Assembly: GCA_032718475.1 (NCBI GenBank)
Contig: JAUCBJ010005204.1
Location: 1 to 42,081 of the forward strand
Direction of reading: 5' to 3'
DNA: 42,081 nt
From: Nemertoderma westbladi
Taxonomy: Eukaryota; Xenacoelomorpha; Nemertodermatida; Nemertodermatidae
The notes beneath the pieces were generated by a model. It was not told the origin of the DNA and made no database searches. It was given only the letters and a program-made list of their open reading frames with translations. Position numbers and translations under genes: made by a program. Shown one piece after another: positions 31,065-41,123 of this stretch (its first letter is position 1; the number at the start of each line of letters is the position of its first letter).

Positions 31065-32693
31065 CTAGTGCAACGCTCTTCTACGTCCGCTGGAACGAGA
31101 TTTATTTCCTCTACCTTCAGGATCTGTTGTATCGCCTTCATCAGAGGATGTAAATCCCTGTCTCTTGGGAGTAGATCGACTTAGCAGCTGCATATGAGTA
31201 GCTGTTCTCTGTTTATTTAAGTAATCTTGCTTCACTTGAAGATTTTCCAACTCTAGTTGGGCTGTCTCTTCAGATGCCTTCCGTTCTGCTTCTACCACTG
31301 CCTCAGCCGCTTTTCTTTCCACTTCTACCGCTGCCTCTGCCGCTTTTCTTTCAGCCTCTGCCACTGCCGCTGCCGTTGCCACTTTTCTTTCAACTTCTGC
31401 AGCTGCCGCTGTCGCTTTTTTTTCCACTTCTGCCGCTGCCGCTGCCGCTTTTCTTTCAGCTTCTGCCGCTGCCGCTGCCGCTGCCTTTCTGTCTTCTATC
31501 TGTTTTTTCTTTAGTTGTTCTTCCTGTTCCATGAGGATGAGGATGCGTTCATCAAATTTAGCCTGCTCAGCGGCTAACATTTCCGCATCTAACGAGTCCA
31601 ACACAAATTTGGCTTCCTCACTATTAGGGCGAAGTCCAGCTAGCCGTCTCCTTAGCTCTTTGTCTCCTATAAATCGTTGATAGTCCGACAGATATATGTC
31701 AATAGCATCCTTCTTCTGAGGTTTCTCGGATATAGCTTCGCTTTCCACTTGAGAAAAGGTAGCGTCTGTTGATTCTCCGTGGGTCATGCGCTCGGTTAGC
31801 TGAGCTTTCCATTGTGTCGTCCCCTGGACTTTAAGACTCACCCGTTGGAACCAAGTTTTTACGGCCACTTGCAACGACGTGTCTTGGCTTCTCTTCGAAG
31901 CTTCTTCAAAGGCCGAAAGGATTAGTCTGATCTGTAAAATTCGTTCTCGCACTTGATAAAGCAGCTCTCCCTGCTCTTGAGGTCCTTGACGTTGTTGAAA
32001 CAGTTGTTCCTCTAAGCGCTCCAAAGAGCTGAAGAATCCCTGGACATATCCTGCTGCCGACCTCTTCCACACAGCTGGATCTCAAGTGTCCTTTACTACT
32101 CCCATCCTGTATAAGTCCTCCCAGGCAGCTTCCGATAAGTTAAATGGGAGTCCGGGTTCGGGGAAGTTCCATTGCGTCTCGACAATAGACCTCAGTTCCT
32201 CCATCATATATCCCGCATAACTGTCCCTGGTCGATCGCTTACTCCTCGCCTAATCGATTTGATGTTCTTCCACAGCGATCAATACTCTAGTGAGTACGGC
32301 TCCAGGAAGAATTAGAAGTGGATCTGGATAAACCGCTTCTGCCATCCTTGCTCCGATTTCAGGTGTCAACTCTACAGTGTCTGAACTACTGGAGTTATTG
32401 GGCTGTTGAAAAATAAGTTCTCGGTTCGGGTGCTGCTGCTGTTTAACAGCTGCCTCTTGGTCCCGCTTGACTTGAGCCCCAGTGCCTATAATAGACCTAT
32501 GGTGCTTTACTAGCCTAGGGTCTGATACTACTACTGGAGGGATGACCCTTCTTACAGTAGGAGGAGACTTAGACTTTGGTCTGGGATGTTCTATACTTTG
32601 ACCTGGGTCACAGATCTTTTTAAGACACTGTCTAACAGTCATTCTAACACTCTCTAAAAGACTATCTGACAGTGTTTGTTTTGTGTCAGACAT
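31065..32693 (-). pseudogene. Upstream Gag-like ORF with in-frame stops, Ala-rich coiled coil
   Basis: One minus-strand frame runs from ATG at 32693 to TAG at 31065-31067, with internal stops TAG at 32250-32252 and TGA at 32082-32084. Between and around the stops the frame stays coding-like. The first part (147 residues, MSDTKQTLSDSLLESVRMT) is followed by EELRSIVETQWNFPEPGLP and, after the TGA, VWKRSAAGYVQGFF. Residues ~330-450 form a highly charged, alanine-rich heptad stretch (repeats of AERKAAAAA and EVERKA), likely a long coiled coil. After the 31065 TAG the frame stays open 51 more codons to 30909, overlapping the next ORF by about 20 bases in the -1 register. Either a decayed Gag N-terminus or an element using recoding; decay is simpler. 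Confidence 0.65.
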
Positions 32694-34668
32694 GATTTAA
32701 TTTACAGTTGAATGCCTACTACTATAATGACAGTTAAAGCAAATCTAGTAATTCAGTATCAACTGTAAGCCTAGTAATTAATTACCGGTACCGTTACTCA
32801 GTATAACGTGATATATATACAATATATTAAAATACCGGTATACAGTTATAGTATATATAAGTATTATTACAGACTAGGTTTAGTCACAGAATACCGGTAT
32901 ATAATTTCAGCATAAATTTATATAAATATATATAATAAGCCTACAGTAAATACCGGTATACAGCATACACTTATAGTATATATAAGTATTATTATAGACT
33001 AGGATTAATTACAGAATACTGGTATATAATTTCGGCCTAAATTTATATAAATAAATATAATAAGCCTACCATAAATACCGGTAATGTCAATTATTTTATA
33101 TTAACTGAATTTCTGAATTTTAGGGGTACTTTCCTTTACTTTATTACTGTTATTAAGCAGTAGTCCAACTGATATAAAGACCTAATTGATGTATAACAGG
33201 CCTACTATTTTATAAATCTGTTTTAGTTGATTTATAATATTATATATATACCCGTACAATGGGTTGGACAATGTTTGAAATAAATGTTATTATTTCTGGG
33301 TATGGAGTCACTACACAGAAGCTGTTCGCTCTCAGTGGAGTGCTACTTGATGGACACTAAAACGAATAATTCTACTTTACTAAGTTACTTATCACTACGA
33401 ATTACTTACAATTACAGTGTGAGATTACAATCTCTAAATAAACACCAAAAGTTACACGTACAAATTTTAGGGTAATTTTACAGGAAATCTACAAACCAGC
33501 CTAACAAGGAGTTAGAATTTCTGGTTATTACAAACGGACAGGATACTACGGTATTTGAAAACAATAAAGCAGTAGTAAGTAAATTGCGTTGTCTAGATAA
33601 GAAAATACCACCATCTGACAGTCTGACGACTTATAGTCTTAAACTATAAGTACTACGTTATGTATCCGGAGTGTCCCTACCTAGAAGTTAATTACCGCAG
33701 CCAACCAGAGCTAACGTGCCTATTAACCACTTTACAACACAAATATACTGCCTACACACTAATTACTTTCGGAAAGCACTGTACGCTAAACCCTAAATTA
33801 GGTACAAGTACTTATACAACAAATAACCAGCAGTTAAATATACTTGTACAGCTAAAAGAACCACGGTATCTGCTGGAGTGACCAGAGCATAAAATCACCA
33901 GTCTTTACCTACGCCAAGCAGCCCTGATGTAGTACCAGGGTTAATTTAACTATAACGGTATGTATAACAAGCACAATTACTGTAGGAATAAACTTGGGGT
34001 TATGTAGGTTGCGAATACTCGCATAGACTCTGAATAATAAATATTACGCTACCCGTGCAGACTATACAAACAAAATACAGACCAAATGCTGGCAGACTAC
34101 TATCAAGCCTAAATAAACTACAGTATATGCAGACTCCGAAATGGTTAGTTAGTAGGCGTTCCAACTGAGTAGTACGACTTATTCTTTCAGGGGGGATTTA
34201 CCTTACAACACTGGATGCCTCCACCTTCCTAACTAGTACTTTATCGGACATACACTCTACACACACTGCAGTCGCTTCAGACCTAACAACAGTCAGACAA
34301 CAATCCAGCCTACAAATTATTTATACAATCTGAGCAGGCTTACACGCCTTCTGCTCAATATTACACTTACAGATAAATAAAACTGACAGAAATAAGTAAA
34401 ATCCCAATAAAAAACCAGGGCTGCAGTCCCTGATTAAATATCAAGACCTACCGGTATATAATTATCAAATCGAATAATACTGCTGTACCTGTAAGTACCG
34501 GTTCGGGTAGTTGGGCAGTTAGGCCTACAGCTTACCGTTCGACCGGTACCTTCGACTTTATTGCCTACGGTGCAATAAAGAAACTAAAATCTATTATTGT
34601 TCTTACCAGAACAATAGACAAAATATTTATTGCCTACTGTGCAATCAAGAGTTTAAAACTACTATTAA
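32694..34668 (-). other. Leader region of the LTR element, non-coding
   Basis: AT-rich, no ORF with family resemblance. It lies between the 5' LTR and the Gag frame in the minus orientation. It contains a tandem pair (next entry) and several ACCGGT palindromes. No clear tRNA-complementary primer site is found directly after the LTR. Confidence 0.55.
32815..33082. repeat. ~120-bp tandem pair with ATACCGGTAT palindromes
   Basis: Two successive copies (about 32825-32960 and 32960-33080) share TATAGTATATATAAGTATTA, AGACTAGG, ATACCGGTATATAATTTC or ATACTGGTATATAATTTC, and AATAAGCCTAC. Each ends at another ATACCGGTA. Confidence 0.8.
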
Positions 34669-35834
34669 TGTTCGTGCTTTTAGACCTTTAGCAGTTTAAC
34701 CTGCCAATTTTAATTGTCTTTTTGTATATCAATTATTTAATGTACTGAAGTTACATCAGCCGAAGCCAGCCTGTGTGCGACCATTCACCCACAGTTAAGG
34801 GAGACTGGATTCGGATGCTTTGATAGTGATTGCAGTGTAGACCTACTGTATTATTCGATTGATCGTTAATATATAATCTCTGACAATATATTTACTGTCG
34901 GGGAAATATTAACAGTTCCTTCAGGACATGGCGCTTTAAGTATAAAACAGAGTTATGACTTATACTAATCACAACTGGATGGCTACTGAGTTTCGTAAAA
35001 AGTGCATTCTTTAGGAGATGCTTTATTAACCTTTACACTACTTCACACGACTTCACACTACTTCACACTACTGCGCACTGATCTGCCGACTGTCACTGAA
35101 TTTGATCATATATAAGGCTGTAAGGAGGATCGCAACTGACACATGTAGGGATCATGAAATAGCATTTAATTCACACAAAAACCACTATAATGTAAGTCGC
35201 AGTTGCTACCGGTAAACCTGTTCCTCTAACCTTCAGTAATCAAGAAGATTGGGGGTTTTATGATTATTCATCGGTATTCTCCAAATATATCAGCAATATA
35301 CACCAATACAATAACAATTAATAACAGAAGTAAACAATGCGGTGAACAGTCAGTATGTGTTACTTATGCAGTGTTCCATATGCAGCAATGTTGACTTGCG
35401 GTGTGATGCGGTGTGTTGCGATGTTTCAGTGATTCAGATATGAAGTATGATTCAGTTAATAGTTTTACGTTCTTATAATCAAAGCCATCTGATGTTTCTG
35501 ATGTTTAGGTCAAAGTCTGAAACTTCCACACAGAAGTACTGAAGAATTTCCAAGCAGTTCTCTCGCTCAGAAAGGTAAACAAAGACCGTAATGCATTGCG
35601 AGGTTTTCCGTAGGCCCTTGTCCGAAATAAAATGAAAATCGCTCTGATTGGCTGAGCAGACAAAGAGAGGTTCCACGTTTACAGTAAATCAGCTGACAGA
35701 TTTCGTCATCTGAGTTCCAGTCTTTTAGAGTATTAGGCGCATTGCGGCAGAAAATGACTTGTTATGTCCGCTAAAGCACCTACACGGTACATTGCCGAGA
35801 AAAATGACTTGTTATGTCCGCAAAAGCCTTTACA
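34669..35834 (-). repeat. 5' LTR of the BEL/Pao-like element
   Basis: 1166 bp, the partner of 19672-20870, with TG...CA ends and AGATC directly outside at 35835-35839. It lacks the ~46-bp palindromic segment of the 3' LTR and has one GGCTTGT-type repeat fewer. The promoter should be here, but I do not see an unambiguous TATA box. Confidence 0.93.
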
Positions 35835-35960
35835 AGATCAGCCTGTAAGGCCTTTGTGTCAGTAATAAATTGTTTCATTATCAATAGTGCCATTGCCATA
35901 GTGTAAATAAGGCGTTTTGTTTTATTTATTGTTCAACTTTATCCTGTTTTATTATGTGCA
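35835..35960 (-). pseudogene. Upstream part of the CR1-like LINE remnant beyond the LTR element
   Basis: On the minus strand this reads FITDTKALQADL and, joined through AGATC to 19671, continues into the CR1-like segment there. This is the region before the KCKVMHLG motif in CR1-type RTs. Further upstream the similarity is lost. Confidence 0.55.
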
Positions 35961-36290
35961 GTTTTATTTATTCGCTTCAATGACAGCGGTGTCTCCACCC
36001 AAATAATATAATACTGTATTATAATATAAATATAGCTTATACAATACAGCAATATGTAAATAAATAAACTGACTAACCAATAGCAATTTAGACCGATCAG
36101 CTGATAGATAGCTGGTACTGTGATAGCCAGGATAGCCTACCTGCCTACTTAATAACAGCATAAGGCTAAATACATAAATAAATGACCAGTTGCAATCAGC
36201 CAGTGTGAGTTTCCATTCTGCCTCATGCATGGCCAGTTGGTTTTATTGTGTTGCTGTGCTGTTGGTCTGATGAACGCATGTCTGCTGTCG
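35961..36290. other. Non-coding spacer
   Basis: AT-rich sequence with no recognised gene or repeat. Confidence 0.45.
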
Positions 36291-36329
36291 AGTCGTGCTC
36301 TGTCTCAGTCTCACTATCTGCCTGGTGCT

Positions 36330-36622
36330 AGGTTCGGCTGATTTCTGCGCCAGGCAAATATGTACGCCAGGCTGCCGGGTGTGCTGGGCTGATTCCTGCT
36401 CCGGCGCCGGGTCAATTTCTGCAGCGACGACGCCGGGAATATTTCGACGCCTGCTGCGCCGAGCGCAGCATCTCTATCATTGTGAGTGCTCCACCGGCTA
36501 CGCCAGCGTAGCACATCTCTGCGCCGACCCTTCCGGCTCATTACCCGGCGTAGCACATTTCTGCGCCAGCTCCCGGCGCAAGTTCTAGTGCTGCGCCGAA
36601 CTGCCGAACGTGTTCGGCGTAC
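36330..36622. repeat. GC-rich degenerate repeat block
   Basis: An island of high GC in AT-rich surroundings, built from irregular repeats of phrases such as GCGTAGCACATCTCTGCGCC and GCGTAGCACATTTCTGCGCC, with many CGCCGGG and GGCGCCGG words. The short ORFs crossing it look compositional. It could be a decayed GC-rich minisatellite. Confidence 0.5.
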
Positions 36623-36888
36623 ATGTAAAACTTTTCAATAGGGCCGGTAGGCTATTATTTTTGGTCCTACGAATTACCCCAAAATACCCTAAAATGGTTT
36701 AAAATTACCCCAAAACAGTTTAGAATTACTGAATTACCGGTACTGAATTATACGGTGGCTGATTTAGGCCACATTTAATTAAATTGTTTTTCAAAGAGGA
36801 TTAAGAAAAAAATAAACTAAATTATATTATTTAGGGGATTAAGAAAACAGAAACAAATTAAACTAAATTATGTGAATATTGATTTTGA

Positions 36889-37372
36889 TTTCTGATTGGT
36901 TGAAAAAATAAATAAACTAAATTAAGTATATTTCTGATTGGTTGAAAAAATAAATAAACTAAATTAAGTTATTTCTGATTGGTTGAAAAAATAAATAAAC
37001 TAAATTAACTGTATTTCTGATTGGTTGAAAAAATAAATAAACTAAATTAAGTTATTTCTGATTGGTTGAAAAAATAAATAAACTAAATTAAGTTATTTCT
37101 GATTGGTTGAAAAAATAAATAAACTAAATTAAGTATATTTCTGATTGGTTGAAAAAATAAATAAACTAAATTAAAATATTTCTGATTGGTTGAAAAAATA
37201 AATAAACTAAATTAAGTATATTTCTGATTGGTTGAAAAAATAAATAAACTAAATTAAAATATTTCTGATTTGTTAAAAAAATAAATAAACTAAATTAACT
37301 GTATTTCTGATTGGTTGAAAAAATAAATAAACTAAATTAAGTATATTTCTGATTGGTTAAAAAAATAAATAA
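36889..37372. repeat. ~40-bp tandem array, left arm (12 units)
   Basis: Twelve units of TTTCTGATTGGTTGAAAAAA plus TAAATAAACTAAATTAAGTA-like spacer. Eleven keep ATTGG (inverted CCAAT); one has ATTTG. The array is cut at 37372 by an insertion and resumes at 39631. Confidence 0.92.
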
Positions 37373-37509
37373 TGATGAATTATTTCACTATAAGATAGCA
37401 TTTGTAGTTTAACTTTAACGTAAAAACTTTCGAAAATCCGACGTATTTTGATTGAGTTACAGTAATGTAATATGCCTATTCATATTTGTACACATAAAAC
37501 CCTTAGGTA

Positions 37510-37590
37510 CTCTCGTGGCGTAGTGGTCAGATGGTTAAGGCGTTGTTTACATTACATAGGTTACGAGTTCGAATCCCAGTCGGGAAATTT
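37510..37590 (+). other. tRNA-like segment (A and B boxes), probably SINE or relic
   Basis: TGGCGTAGTGG at 37516-37526 fits an RNA polymerase III A box and GTTCGAATCCC at 37567-37577 a B box, spaced as in tRNAs. GGTTAAGGCG completes a D-arm-like part. The acceptor stem does not pair convincingly, so it is not a functional tRNA; a tRNA-derived SINE head is likely. Confidence 0.6.
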
Positions 37591-37620
37591 GTATTTTGGG
37601 GCCATTTATTTTCGTGTGGT

Positions 37621-37900
37621 GCTAATTGGTAGGCCAATGAGAAGCGTACAGCGTAGCGAATGATGAGCCAGGCCAATCATAGGGCATAAATTATCTTATT
37701 GCTCAAATGTGAGGCAGTGGAAAATTCTGTTAGGATTCCATGTCCCAGATTAGTGTAAGGGCCGGACTGCGTTGAACGATGAGCTGGGCCAATCATAGGG
37801 CACGAAGCACTTCATTGCTCAATGGTGAAGCTGTGGAAAATTCTGTTTAGTTTCCATGTGCAATTTCTAGTATAAAAGGCCGGTTTGCCTTCGGTTATCA
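37621..37900 (+). promoter_or_regulatory. Pol II-type promoter: CCAAT boxes in tandem copies and TATAAAAG
   Basis: Two diverged copies with a ~116-bp period (from about 37656 and 37772) each contain GGCCAATCATAGGGC (CCAAT at 37673 and 37789) and GTGGAAAATTCTGTT. Another CCAAT is at 37634. TATAAAAGGC stands at 37871, where the promoter of an LTR is expected. A start site some 25-30 bases downstream is inferred. Confidence 0.6.
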
Positions 37901-39630
37901 CGTTACAACAACATTTCGTTACCCTTCTTAGAACTTATTAGTTTATTTCGGTTTCTTGTTGAAACTTTATTTGATAAATCCTTTTGTAAAACTGTAAATA
38001 TACTGCAAATTCCTGACATGTTTTCCTTTGGTCCAACTTCGGGACAGCCGAACATCAGGGAGATGGCAGCCTAGACCGTTAGGCCGTAAGCAACGCAGGG
38101 AAGGGATGTCCACAACACGCTAGCGCCCACATTGGATTGACCGCGCACCCCCTTTGCCCTTCGAAATACTCCACTTGCTATGCAGCGCCCGCTTCGTGAG
38201 AAGGTAAGACTTTGTTCGACGCCCTTGCCCGCCATAAGACCTATAGATCAGGGTAAGCGTGACACCGTACTGGACGCCGCAAATTTAGGATCAAATAATT
38301 ATATCCAGACAAACCCCCCCCTTTGTCAAGTCCTACGAACCCCTGGGTTAACCTGTACTTCCTACAGGTGCGAACTATTGCCATTCGTCAGTACGCGAGT
38401 ACATATTAGGTACGGACAGCATATGTTCCATAATTTAGTGATTCGTAGCACTGACTGTTTGGTACCGGCTCGCTTTGTAGAACGTACATTAGTACCCCCC
38501 CCCCCCCCCCCCCCCCTGTCTGGAGTTAGCTATTTGATCAGGCAAGGAGCATTTCTGCTACCGGCACACTGCTTGGCCTAGGGAGGTTTATTAATATCCT
38601 ACCGCGCCTTGCCACGTACTGATAGGTATTGCTGCTAACTACCGCAGCAACAAAGTTCTAGAATTAAATTAGTATACCAGATCAGCTAACGTACGGTAGC
38701 GATTAACCCCTATTCTTATCTTACAACCAGAATCTGGTATTAGTGCCGATCACGGGTGTAGTTACTAACACTGTGGTTGCCCATTGGGTTGTGGATAGGA
38801 AGGAGAGAGCTTTGACGTCATTCGTGAGTATAAAGTTCTATAAACGCGACTAGTTTATTTTAGTAGCTAGCGCACGGTATCACTTAGTCAGAAAATCACT
38901 AAAACCTAGTAAAAGGAATTACACGAAATTGTTTTACTTGTAACACACCCACACACACACGCCCTAAAACATATTGCCCTTAAAGTTCTACTAGCTGTAG
39001 CGCACTATACATTACTTTAGGTGGAAATTATCTGTATTTGTAAAATTAGGATCTGATTTAGTTGCGGCGATAAGGAGTATTTCACTTTCGTTATTAAACT
39101 GTTGTGTTGTCCAGCAGTTATTGTTACATTTAGGCCTGACCTTTTAGACTGATTTCGTACAGGGGGATCAGTTATTGTTACATTTAGGCACGACCCCTTT
39201 TCGACTGATTTAGGACTGTCAGTGTTGTTACGCTAGGTCTGTTAACCCACTAGCTCGTATATAAACCATATAAATCACACCGCGGCAAGTTACTGTATTT
39301 AGGACTGTCAGTGATAGTTAGGATTCGCTGCGCGGGGATTGTTTTCCCGTGAGTTTGGTCTGTTACTGTAACTGTACATCTGCCTCACCGGTTAGAGGAC
39401 AGGTATCCTTCTGTCTAGTACGTAGGCATTCGACCCGCTCACGTACATAGAATAGATACAAGGCTCTGTTCCTCGCCAGTAGTCGTTTGTGTATTGTATC
39501 TGTTTGTTTAGATATCCTGGACTGGGATTTGTTGTCAGATACTGTACAAGCCCGTATACATTACTAGAGTCTCATAGTAAGATACATCGTTACTAGGATC
39601 TGGTAAGCGGTATACTACTGGACCCTTACA

Positions 39631-39760
39631 AATAAACTAAATTAAGGGAGGTTTCTGATTGGTTGAAAAAATAAATAAACCAAATTAAGTATATTTCTGA
39701 TTGGTTGAAAAAATAAATAAACTAAATTAAGTTATTTCTGATTGGTTGAAAAATCTGATT
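39631..39760. repeat. Continuation of the left ~40-bp array (3-4 units)
   Basis: Same orientation as 36889-37372: three full units and one partial (TCTGATTGGTTTTGG). It belongs to the left arm before the solo-LTR insertion. Confidence 0.88.
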
Positions 39761-40010
39761 GGTTTTGGATGTGAAAGTAATGAAGGATCGCTTCGGTCCG
39801 GTGAGTTATCCACAGCATTTAGTATAGCTGTGGAGCTGGAGTACTTGCTGATCCCGCACCAAAGTTTCCAGAAGAAAGCACGGAGTTTCACTACATGTTC
39901 TAAATTATGGGCATCGTCAGCATTAATGCCATACACTAGCTAGGAACAAACTAAAAAGCAAAGGAAAAAGTCCAACCGTCTGACCGGCCTACATGCAGAC
40001 TGTATAATTT
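39761..40010 (-). other. Unique middle of the foldback element, short gene-like fragment
   Basis: Between the inverted arrays the minus strand keeps an open stretch (39936-39765) reading MYGINADDAHNLEHVVKLRA and ending in serine-rich sequence. The composition is more balanced than the flanking arrays, as in a captured exon or a transposase fragment. I do not recognise the family. Confidence 0.35.
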
Positions 40011-40013
40011 AGT

Positions 40014-40455
40014 TTATCCATTTTTTCAACCAATCAGAAACCTCCCTTAATTTAGTTTATTTTTTTTTTAACCAATCAGAAATATACTTAATTTAGTTTA
40101 TTTATTTTTTCAACCAATCAGAAATAACTTAATTTAGTTTATTTATTTTTTCAACCAATCAGAAATATTTTAATTTAGTTTATTTATTTTTTCAACCAAT
40201 CAAAAATATAATTAATTTAGTTTATTTATTTTTTCAACCAATCAGAAACCTCCCTTAATTTAGTTTATTTATTTTTTTAACCAATCAGAAATAACTTAAT
40301 TTAGTTTATTTATTTTTTCAACCAATCAGAAATAACTTAATTTAGTTTATTTATTTTTTCAACCAATCAGAAATATTTTAATTTAGTTTATTTATTTTTT
40401 CAACCAATCAGAAATAACGTAATTTAGTTAATTTATTTTTTCAACCAATCAGAAG
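40014..40455. repeat. ~40-bp tandem array, right arm, inverted (11 units)
   Basis: Eleven units with CAACCAATCAGAAAT or close variants, the inverse of the left array. One has CAACCAATCAAAAAT. Together with the left arm it could form a hairpin with a stem of several hundred bases. Confidence 0.92.
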
Positions 40456-40610
40456 TCAATATTCGCATAATTTAGTTTAATTTGTTTCTGTTTTCTTAAT
40501 CCCCTAAATAATCTAATTAGGGTTTATTTTTTTTCTTAATCCTCTTCGAAAAAAAATTAAATTAAATGTGGCCTAAATCAGCCACCGTAGAATTAGGCTA
40601 CCCAAAATAC

Positions 40611-41123
40611 TTCAGTACCGGTACGGTACTTATTTTCAGTTTTTGAGCCATTGTTTTGGAAATTTAATTTACTCCAAACAGCCAAACCTAAAATATGGCA
40701 AAATGACGAATTACCCCAACTTCACTCTCATTTATTGTTTTGGTTAATAAAACTTGCCACTGTAACCTGCTCTTTTCGGTCAAAATTGTTTCAACAGTTC
40801 AATGTTTGGCGCGCTTAAAAATTTCATAGGCCTATCCTTTGTTCTTCGAAAAAAATGCATTGGCGCGCCATCCGGCGCACTTTTTGGATGGAATCCATAC
40901 AGGAGTCCAATATTGGACTTTGGAGTCTAAAATTACTGAATTATACTTGAACTGTCCAACTGTTGAAGTTGACTTGAAGGACTGAGACTGACGGACCAGG
41001 ACCAGACCACGCAACTGCCATACCACATCAGCACATAGGGGACCTAGGGCTGGCCCTGGCAAGTGGCAACCTAGGTTTTTAGCAAGGTGTACTAAATAAC
41101 AGGTCATGCAGCGAGCGGATTCC
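40611..41123. other. Spacer between two foldback elements
   Basis: No gene is recognised. TTTATTGTTTTGGTTAATAA followed by GCCACTGTAACCTGCTC near 40733 is a copy of the dispersed repeat also seen near 3918. Confidence 0.5.

Larger units (their letters stand above)
19672..35834 (-). mobile_element. 16.2-kb BEL/Pao-like LTR element lacking RT and integrase, with nested insertions
   Basis: Two direct repeats of about 1.2 kb (19672-20870 and 34669-35834) begin TG and end CA, and are flanked by AGATC on both sides. A purine tract GGGAGTGG precedes the 19672-20870 copy on the minus strand, so that copy is the 3' LTR. The gag and protease frames also run on the minus strand. DUF1759-like Gag, three zinc knuckles and a DSG aspartic protease point to BEL/Pao. 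No RT, RNase H core or integrase is found, so it depends on helpers. A P-type transposon lies at 22853-25328. I could not find a clear primer-binding site next to the 5' LTR. Confidence 0.9.
37373..39630 (+). mobile_element. Putative solo LTR (TG...CA, AATAA duplication) inside the repeat array
   Basis: The array breaks off at AATAA (37368-37372) and continues with AATAA (39631-39635). Taking out the insert and one AATAA rejoins a normal array unit. The insert starts TGATGAAT and ends CCCTTACA. It contains a tRNA-like segment, CCAAT boxes and a TATA box, but no protein-coding sequence that I can support, so a solo LTR fits best. AATAA is a common word in this array, so the duplication alone is weak evidence. 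A C run at 38495-38516 may be an assembly weak spot. Confidence 0.65.
36735..40610. mobile_element. Foldback element with tandem-repeat arms carrying CCAAT boxes
   Basis: The arms are inverted relative to each other. TACGGTGGCTGATTTAGGCC and the following ~130 bases at 36751 recur inverted, ending at 40589. Next inward on both sides are ~40-bp tandem units around TTTCTGATTGGTTGAAAAAA. A short unique middle lies at about 39765-40010. The putative solo LTR 37373-39630 interrupts the left array. Outer borders are approximate; inverted similarity fades beyond about 36735 and 40610. Confidence 0.8.

Noticed and set aside
31257-31534. Plus-strand ORFs rich in Cys/Phe/Arg or Leu/Pro opposite the Ala-rich coiled coil
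   Set aside because: Antisense shadows of the GCN-rich codon repeats of the Gag-like ORF.
33284-33881. Two small plus-strand ORFs in the LTR-element leader
   Set aside because: They run against the element orientation, are short, and show no family resemblance.
36295-36588. 97-residue Cys/Ala-rich ORF in the GC-rich block
   Set aside because: Overlaps another ORF on the opposite strand and follows the repeat composition.
37510-37590. A functional tRNA gene
   Set aside because: A and B boxes are good, but I cannot pair a 7-bp acceptor stem or place a sound anticodon arm.
36840-40455. CRISPR array
   Set aside because: Regular ~40-bp units, but the spacers are themselves repetitive and the context is animal repeats with inverted arms.
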